A stretch of 64,000 nucleotides of DNA from RZYY01 sp036794825 (GTDB taxonomy: Bacteria; Bacteroidota; Bacteroidia; Bacteroidales; 4484-276): contig DAIRGA010000005.1 of assembly GCA_036794825.1 (NCBI GenBank), forward strand, positions 1 to 64,000. Direction: 5' to 3'. A model generated the notes under the pieces. It was given only the letters and a program-made list of their open reading frames with translations. It was not told the DNA's origin and searched no databases. This document shows positions 59,595-64,000 of this stretch, in pieces. Both the position numbers and the translations under genes were made by a program. Numbering within the stretch: position 1 is the stretch's first letter; each line of letters starts with the position of its first letter.

Positions 59595-61670
59595 TTATTC
59601 TCCCCTGTAAATAATTAGCTTGCTCATGGTACGTGACCCATTTTCAAAATCGGTGATAACGAAGTAGGTTGCCGGCCTGAGGGTTGACACCTCCAGAATA
59701 TGGAAATCAGATTGTAGGTGCTGCATCTCATAGATTGTTTTCCCAAAAATGTCTGTCAAACGGATGCTACTTATCAGCTTATCGCTTTCGATCATGCAAA
59801 CAGATTTTGCTGGATTGGGAAAAAGTGAAACATGGGTTTTATTGCGATTTTCCGGTAGGATTAACAAAGGATCAGAAGAGGCCACCCAGCTTTCGGGCAG
59901 GCTATTATCAAGATCGGGGCTGATGAGTTTAAGATGAGGCCCGTCGCCATCTGCAGCCTCTGGCCAGGGCGAGGAATCCAAATAGCTAACCTTGTCAATG
60001 ATATTTCCCCATGCATCGCTCAGGACAAGATTATGCGATTTGTTGGACAGGTAACGGGTGTACTGCCCGAACGGCGGAAAGCCGTAATACTGCTCAAACA
60101 CTGACGAATTGGATGCCAGTCGGATATACTCATAAGGGGCAGCGTAAGTGTTGGGCGGAAACTGATAACTTATACCCAGTTCCTTCAGATAGAGTCCGGT
60201 AAGGTCAACGGTTGAAGTGCTGTAATTGAGGATTTCGATAAACTCGAGATCATCTTTGGTAAATCCCTGTTCTGTCTTGGGATGATAATGTATTCTGTTG
60301 ATAACCAGCCCGGGTACTGGTGGATTGGCGCAGTTCTGGTAGTTGCTGAGGTTCTGGTTAAGCCAGTTGATCCTGGTTTGAAGCCAGGTTTTCATTTCTG
60401 CAATATGAGCTGCATGATTGCCGATAGTTCCCCAGCGCTGGTTTTCCCTAATTGCAGCCTCTGAAATCAAGGCAACGATTTCATCAATCTGGGCGGTTAC
60501 GACTGCGTAGTTCAGAGGGTTTCCGGGAGCCGCAAGTTCATTCCATCTTTTGGCCAAGTAGCATTTAAAGCCCGGCTGGTCGAACAGGTCTCTCCAGAAC
60601 TTCGACCCGCGGTTTTCGTAATTAAACTGCCACACGTCGGTTTTGCTCCTGTCGAAGCCCCACAAAAACAGATCGTTACCATAAGTGAGGTTCAAATCCC
60701 AGATTGGACCGGCCCTCAGTTTTCCGCTGCGATCTTTGTGAAAAAATGTACTGAACTGGTAAGCGTCTGCATTCGAAGCCAGTTCGTTGATGAGCATGAA
60801 ATCAATGAATGATGGTATGTCAATTTTTGAAGGATAGCCATTTACAAGAGATGAATTTCCCTGGGTCATCACCGTTTGAAAGGCATTGAAATAATTGTAA
60901 ATGTAATTGTGCTGCTGGGGGGTTATATCTTCAGGCTTCGGTTGGTCATGAATGTAATCAACGTTAGCCCACGGCCCGGAATAGGAGGGCATTGTCCAGG
61001 CAACCGGATCGCCGCCGGTGGTTTTGTCGGCTTTGGTGATATAGCCCCCGGTTACCGCTGGAAGCGAGTTGTCGGAGGTAGTAAGTTTTACCATATCAAG
61101 GCGGTCGCCGTCAATCTTTATCTTTTCCATGAAAATGTAAAGCCCCTTATAATCACCATTTACCATCAACTCGCAGTAAACCAGCCTGGTGGAGTAGTTG
61201 CCGATGTTTCGTGAAAGGTTGTAGGAGAGGGCATCGCGCATAAGCGAGGGGTCGAAGGCAAACGAGTTCAAAATCCAGTCGTTCTCGCTTGGCATTCCCA
61301 GGATTTCCACATTGTTATTGGTTACGTTGTCATTTTTCAAAGTGGTGAGTCCATAAGGTTTTTTTGGCGGAAATTGCGAAGTGGTTCCGCGTAGCTCAAT
61401 GCCTATCCGCCCGTTGTAGTTGAGATATGCCGGGTTGTTCTGGTCGCTTACATAGTTTCTTGATCCGTCGGGGTGATAGATAATTTTCATAGTAGCCAGC
61501 ACCTTGGGATCGTCAGGAATTTCCAGCGGCTGCCCTGTATTGGGATCAATATCGGTGTTGATGATCACAATCGGCAGGTTGCTGCTGGTGAAGTTTTGGG
61601 CTGATAATACAGGCGATGTGAGAAGAAAACCAGGCAGTGCAATAAGAATCGTGAGCAAGAGAGTTTTCAT
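59595..61670 (-). CDS. CotH-kinase family secreted protein with lamin-tail and T9SS domains
   Basis: 691 residues from ATG 61670 (MKTLLLTILIALPGFLL), which gives a clean signal peptide; ATG 61763 would put 31 residues before it. The CotH kinase-like domain (about 75-400) has IGIELRGTTSQFPPKKPYGL, NSFAFDPSLMRDALSY, KGLYIFMEKIKIDGDRLDMV and GPIWDLNLTYGND. A lamin-tail domain (about 445-560; VINRIHYHPKTEQGF..DDLEFIEILN) follows, then a C-terminal type A sorting domain (LFPNPAKSVCMI..SKLIIYRGE). It is thus probably exported by T9SS and attached to the surface. CotH proteins can phosphorylate proteins or spore coat components; activity here is unproven. Confidence 0.88.
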   Translation of the reverse strand: MKTLLLTILIALPGFLLTSPVLSAQNFTSSNLPIVIINTDIDPNTGQPLEIPDDPKVLATMKIIYHPDGSRNYVSDQNNPAYLNYNGRIGIELRGTTSQFPPKKPYGLTTLKNDNVTNNNVEILGMPSENDWILNSFAFDPSLMRDALSYNLSRNIGNYSTRLVYCELMVNGDYKGLYIFMEKIKIDGDRLDMVKLTTSDNSLPAVTGGYITKADKTTGGDPVAWTMPSYSGPWANVDYIHDQPKPEDITPQQHNYIYNYFNAFQTVMTQGNSSLVNGYPSKIDIPSFIDFMLINELASNADAYQFSTFFHKDRSGKLRAGPIWDLNLTYGNDLFLWGFDRSKTDVWQFNYENRGSKFWRDLFDQPGFKCYLAKRWNELAAPGNPLNYAVVTAQIDEIVALISEAAIRENQRWGTIGNHAAHIAEMKTWLQTRINWLNQNLSNYQNCANPPVPGLVINRIHYHPKTEQGFTKDDLEFIEILNYSTSTVDLTGLYLKELGISYQFPPNTYAAPYEYIRLASNSSVFEQYYGFPPFGQYTRYLSNKSHNLVLSDAWGNIIDKVSYLDSSPWPEAADGDGPHLKLISPDLDNSLPESWVASSDPLLILPENRNKTHVSLFPNPAKSVCMIESDKLISSIRLTDIFGKTIYEMQHLQSDFHILEVSTLRPATYFVITDFENGSRTMSKLIIYRGE

Positions 61671-61929
61671 GGCAGAAACTGTTTTCGAAGTGGATGAGGA
61701 ATTCATGGCAAAAGTACTGAAAAAGAATAAGAAACCTTTCTGACTAAAGCGCTCATGGTACAAGTGGAAGTTCTTGTTTCGGAATTGGCCATTCAGTGCA
61801 CGCCCGATTAATCATGCATCTGCTTTGTTGAGATAATTTTTTGAACATTTTCGCATTGGTTTTATTTGTTGACTGAACTTTGCTGACACAAAACAATTTT
61901 AGTTTACCAGAAAATTTGGAAAGTTAAAC

Positions 61930-62646
61930 ATGACCGAAACATCAGAAAAACGCCCACTGCTGAAGATGTTCAAGGCAGTGCCGCCATCCTACGATCTGCT
62001 CAATCGCGTGCTTACGCTGCGGATGGATGAAAAATGGCGCAAACAGGCTGCAAAAGAGTGCCTTAAAGACAATCCCAACCATGTACTGGATCTTTGCACA
62101 GGCACTGGCGATCTGGTATTACGGCTGCGGAAAACCGCGCCCGCTCATACGCAGATCTCTGCTCTCGACTACAGCCAGCCTATGCTCAAACGTGCTGAAA
62201 TTAAAGCCAAAAAGCGGAATCTGAGCAACATTCATTTCCAGCATGGCGATGTGGCTGATCTGCCTTATCCCGACAATCATTTCGATGCCATTGGAATTGC
62301 CTTTGCTTTCCGCAACCTCACTTTTCACAATCCCGACCGTGAGATTTTCCTCAGGGAAATTCTCAGGGTGATCCGGCCAGGCGGACGGTTTGTGGTTGTA
62401 GAAACCAGCCAGCCCCAGAGCAGGATTCTCCGTTCGTTATACCATCTTTACATGAAATGGATTTCTGCACCAATAGGGGGATTGTTATCAGGCCACTGGG
62501 GAGCTTACCGCTATCTGGCTCATTCGGCCTGCAATTACTGGAACACTGTTGAAGCTTCAGAATTTTTGAAAAATTCGGGTTTCACAAAAGTCACCGCTAA
62601 CCCTTTATTGGCCGGAATTGCAGCAATTTATGTGGCAGTTAAGTGA
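61930..62646 (+). CDS. menG: Demethylmenaquinone methyltransferase
   Basis: 238 residues. The N-terminus LLKMFKAVPPSYDLLNRVLTLRMDEKWRKQAA is the UbiE/MenG signature; the SAM-binding motif is VLDLCTGTGDLVLRL, with later YPDNHFDAIGIAFAFRNLTFHNPDREIFLREILRVIRPGG. It methylates demethylmenaquinone, the last step of menaquinone synthesis. Because no ubiquinone pathway is expected in Bacteroidota, MenG is preferred to UbiE. It stands alone; other men genes are not in the window. Confidence 0.93.
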   Translation: MTETSEKRPLLKMFKAVPPSYDLLNRVLTLRMDEKWRKQAAKECLKDNPNHVLDLCTGTGDLVLRLRKTAPAHTQISALDYSQPMLKRAEIKAKKRNLSNIHFQHGDVADLPYPDNHFDAIGIAFAFRNLTFHNPDREIFLREILRVIRPGGRFVVVETSQPQSRILRSLYHLYMKWISAPIGGLLSGHWGAYRYLAHSACNYWNTVEASEFLKNSGFTKVTANPLLAGIAAIYVAVK

Positions 62647-62774
62647 GAAAAAGTTTCTCAAAACGGCAACTTTCAGCGAGATGTGCAATCCAACCAGGCT
62701 AATTGACTTTTCTAAAGAAACTTCCGGTTTTTTCAGACTTCAACAATAATCTCAGTCATTTTCATTCTCCTTAC

Positions 62775-62782
62775 TACTTTTG
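62775..62782 (+). promoter_or_regulatory. -7 element placing transcription start at the IPExxxVDY start codon
   Basis: TACTTTTG matches TAnnTTTG and ends 6 bp before the ATG at 62789. Transcription would begin at or next to that ATG, implying a leaderless or nearly leaderless mRNA and excluding the in-frame TTG at 62780. Confidence 0.5.
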
Positions 62783-62788
62783 CAGGCA

Positions 62789-63331
62789 ATGAAAAAGAAA
62801 AAGATCATCCAGGATTTTGACACTCACCATGGTTTTGTCATTTTTGGCCTGAATGCAAGCCAGGAAGATTTCAGGGTTGCTTATCAGCTCAACAAGCATG
62901 CAGGAATGCAGTTGCAGCGCGACGAAAATCTATTGGTGTACCAGGATGCTGACAGCGACCCTGTACCGTTTTCCTTTTTCCATTGTAGCCGCGAAAAGCG
63001 CACTTCATTCTATCTGATTCACAATCTGCAATCGCAGGAATCGCTCATAAAAAATTACTTTTTGCTCATCTCCGGGTATTTTTCTGACACCGATCAGGAG
63101 AAGCTGCTTGAGGAGGTCAGCAGAATTCCGGACGTCCTCTCCATCAATACTCTTTCGTTGACACCAGCCAAAAATGCCAAAAAGGCTCAACTGAAGACCA
63201 TCGAACTTATCAAACTGATTTTGAACGATCTTGAATACCACACCCTTGCCATTTCCAAACGACAAAATGAAAGCAAGGTACAATTGAAACACACCAGCAC
63301 AGGAAACCTCAAAAAATTATTTGACCGATGA
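62789..63331 (+). CDS. IPExxxVDY-family protein
   Basis: 180 residues from ATG 62789. The N-terminal KKKKIIQDFDTHHGFVIFGLNASQEDFRVAYQLNKHAGMQL and later FYLIHNLQSQESLIKNYFLLISG match the conserved Bacteroidota family named after an IPExxxVDY motif, which is usually encoded next to pyruvate kinase. Here the classic motif is not exact. The pyk start overlaps its stop in ATGA, so the two are translationally coupled. No function is known. Cytoplasmic, no signal peptide. Confidence 0.75.
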   Translation: MKKKKIIQDFDTHHGFVIFGLNASQEDFRVAYQLNKHAGMQLQRDENLLVYQDADSDPVPFSFFHCSREKRTSFYLIHNLQSQESLIKNYFLLISGYFSDTDQEKLLEEVSRIPDVLSINTLSLTPAKNAKKAQLKTIELIKLILNDLEYHTLAISKRQNESKVQLKHTSTGNLKKLFDR

Positions 63332-64000
63332 AAACTAAAATTGTTGCCACTATTGGTCCGGCAAGTTCTTCCAGGGAAATTTTGCAAAAACTCATCGGCT
63401 CAGGGGTTGATGTTGTCAGGCTCAATTTTTCGCATGGAATTCACAGCGATCTTGAGTCTATTATCAGCAATATCAGGGATATAAGTAAAGAAGAAGGCGC
63501 CCATGTGGCAATATTGGCCGATCTGGCCGGTCCAAAAATTCGTATTGGCGAAATTCCAGATGGTGGGATGATGATTAGCCCTGAGGATCAACTGACGTTT
63601 ACAACCTCATCGGCCAGTCGTGAAAAGGGAAAAATATTCATCAATTACGCTGATTTTCCCAGGGATGTAAGGGTGGGAGAGAAGGTCCTTCTTGACGATG
63701 GAAAACTGACGCTGCAGATCACCCGGACCGATGGCGATTCTGAGGTTCAGGCGAAAGTGGTAATAGGTGGTAAGCTCCAATCCAGAAAGGGGGTAAATCT
63801 TCCTGATACAAAAATCTCGCTACCCTCTTTATCTGAAAAAGACCTGAAAGACATCGCTTTCATACTTCATCATAAAATTGAATGGGTCGCGCTTTCATTT
63901 GTCCGTTCTGCAAATGATATTCAGGAATTAAGAAGTTTCATCAGAAAACTGGAACCTGAGCATGTTCCGTTTATCATTGCCAAAATTGAGAAACCCGAAG
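63328..64000 (+). CDS. pyk: Pyruvate kinase, 3' end outside window
   Basis: Only the first 224 residues are present; the frame is open at base 64000. It begins MKTKIVATIGPASSSREI and continues GVDVVRLNFSHG, ILADLAGPKIRIGE, LLDDGKLTLQI, GVNLPDTKISLPSLSEKDLKDI and FVRSANDIQEL, ending at VPFIIAKIEKPE, which is the family's active-site strand. Pyruvate kinase makes ATP and pyruvate from phosphoenolpyruvate, the last step of glycolysis. The start overlaps the preceding stop by 4 bp (ATGA). Confidence 0.96.
   Translation, partial: MKTKIVATIGPASSSREILQKLIGSGVDVVRLNFSHGIHSDLESIISNIRDISKEEGAHVAILADLAGPKIRIGEIPDGGMMISPEDQLTFTTSSASREKGKIFINYADFPRDVRVGEKVLLDDGKLTLQITRTDGDSEVQAKVVIGGKLQSRKGVNLPDTKISLPSLSEKDLKDIAFILHHKIEWVALSFVRSANDIQELRSFIRKLEPEHVPFIIAKIEKPE

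Noticed and set aside
1..64000. tRNA or rRNA genes
   Set aside because: I looked for T-loop GTTCGAATCC-type words and long structured gaps and saw none; no tool was available to confirm absence.

Overview
The window looks like a chromosomal segment of an anaerobic, fermentative member of the Bacteroidota (class Bacteroidia; a Bacteroidales or Lentimicrobium-like lineage is my guess). The evidence is type IX secretion (T9SS) C-terminal sorting domains, a PorV/PorQ-family barrel, FISUMP repeats, an IPExxxVDY-type gene next to pyk, and many promoters with the Bacteroidota -7 element TAnnTTTG. A multi-subunit [FeFe]-hydrogenase points to anaerobic life. I saw no rRNA, tRNA, CRISPR array, intact transposase or prophage.

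Layout. 1-3.2 kb: the 3' part of a FISUMP-repeat secreted protein, an orphan T9SS sorting-domain remnant and a repeat-rich gap. 3.4-6.9 kb: an ECF sigma factor, its membrane partner, a DUF4097 protein and two small predicted barrel proteins; the sigma gene and the first barrel gene carry near-identical ECF-type promoters. 7.1-12.6 kb (minus strand): xseB-xseA, priA and an SRAP peptidase, separated by hairpin-forming miniature elements. 12.7-14.2 kb: ahcY. 14.6-20.4 kb: two lipoproteins, a propeller-sensor histidine kinase with a LytTR regulator, and a small membrane protein. 20.5-29.8 kb: a three-gene export/receptor block (TonB-dependent receptor, about 1,460-residue secreted protein, PorV-like barrel). 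29.9-35.9 kb: greA, HIT, nadB, an unknown gene, secG, groES-groEL.

35.9-39.5 kb: a decayed Mrr fragment, then a minus-strand operon ettA, SatD-like gene with HTH, DUF3307 membrane protein, with 29-bp phased AT-rich repeats between the last two. 39.6-47.7 kb: a cell-envelope block (lptF-type permease, two glycosyltransferases, HdeD-like and DUF481 proteins, an acyltransferase-like gene, a Wzx-like flippase). 48.4-53.0 kb: the hydrogenase operon, led by a small thioredoxin-fold protein that has lost most of its cluster ligands. 53.2-59.4 kb: dnaG, a lipoprotein pullulanase and a eukaryote-type branching enzyme (alpha-glucan metabolism). 59.6-64 kb: a T9SS-targeted CotH-kinase protein, ubiE/menG, an IPExxxVDY protein, and pyk, which runs off the end.

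The least explained items are the SatD-like/DUF3307 pair behind ettA with its phased repeats, the ECF regulon with duplicated promoters, the ligand-less ferredoxin-like subunit of the hydrogenase operon, the Rieske-like lipoprotein without Rieske histidines, and the families of nested-hairpin miniature elements.
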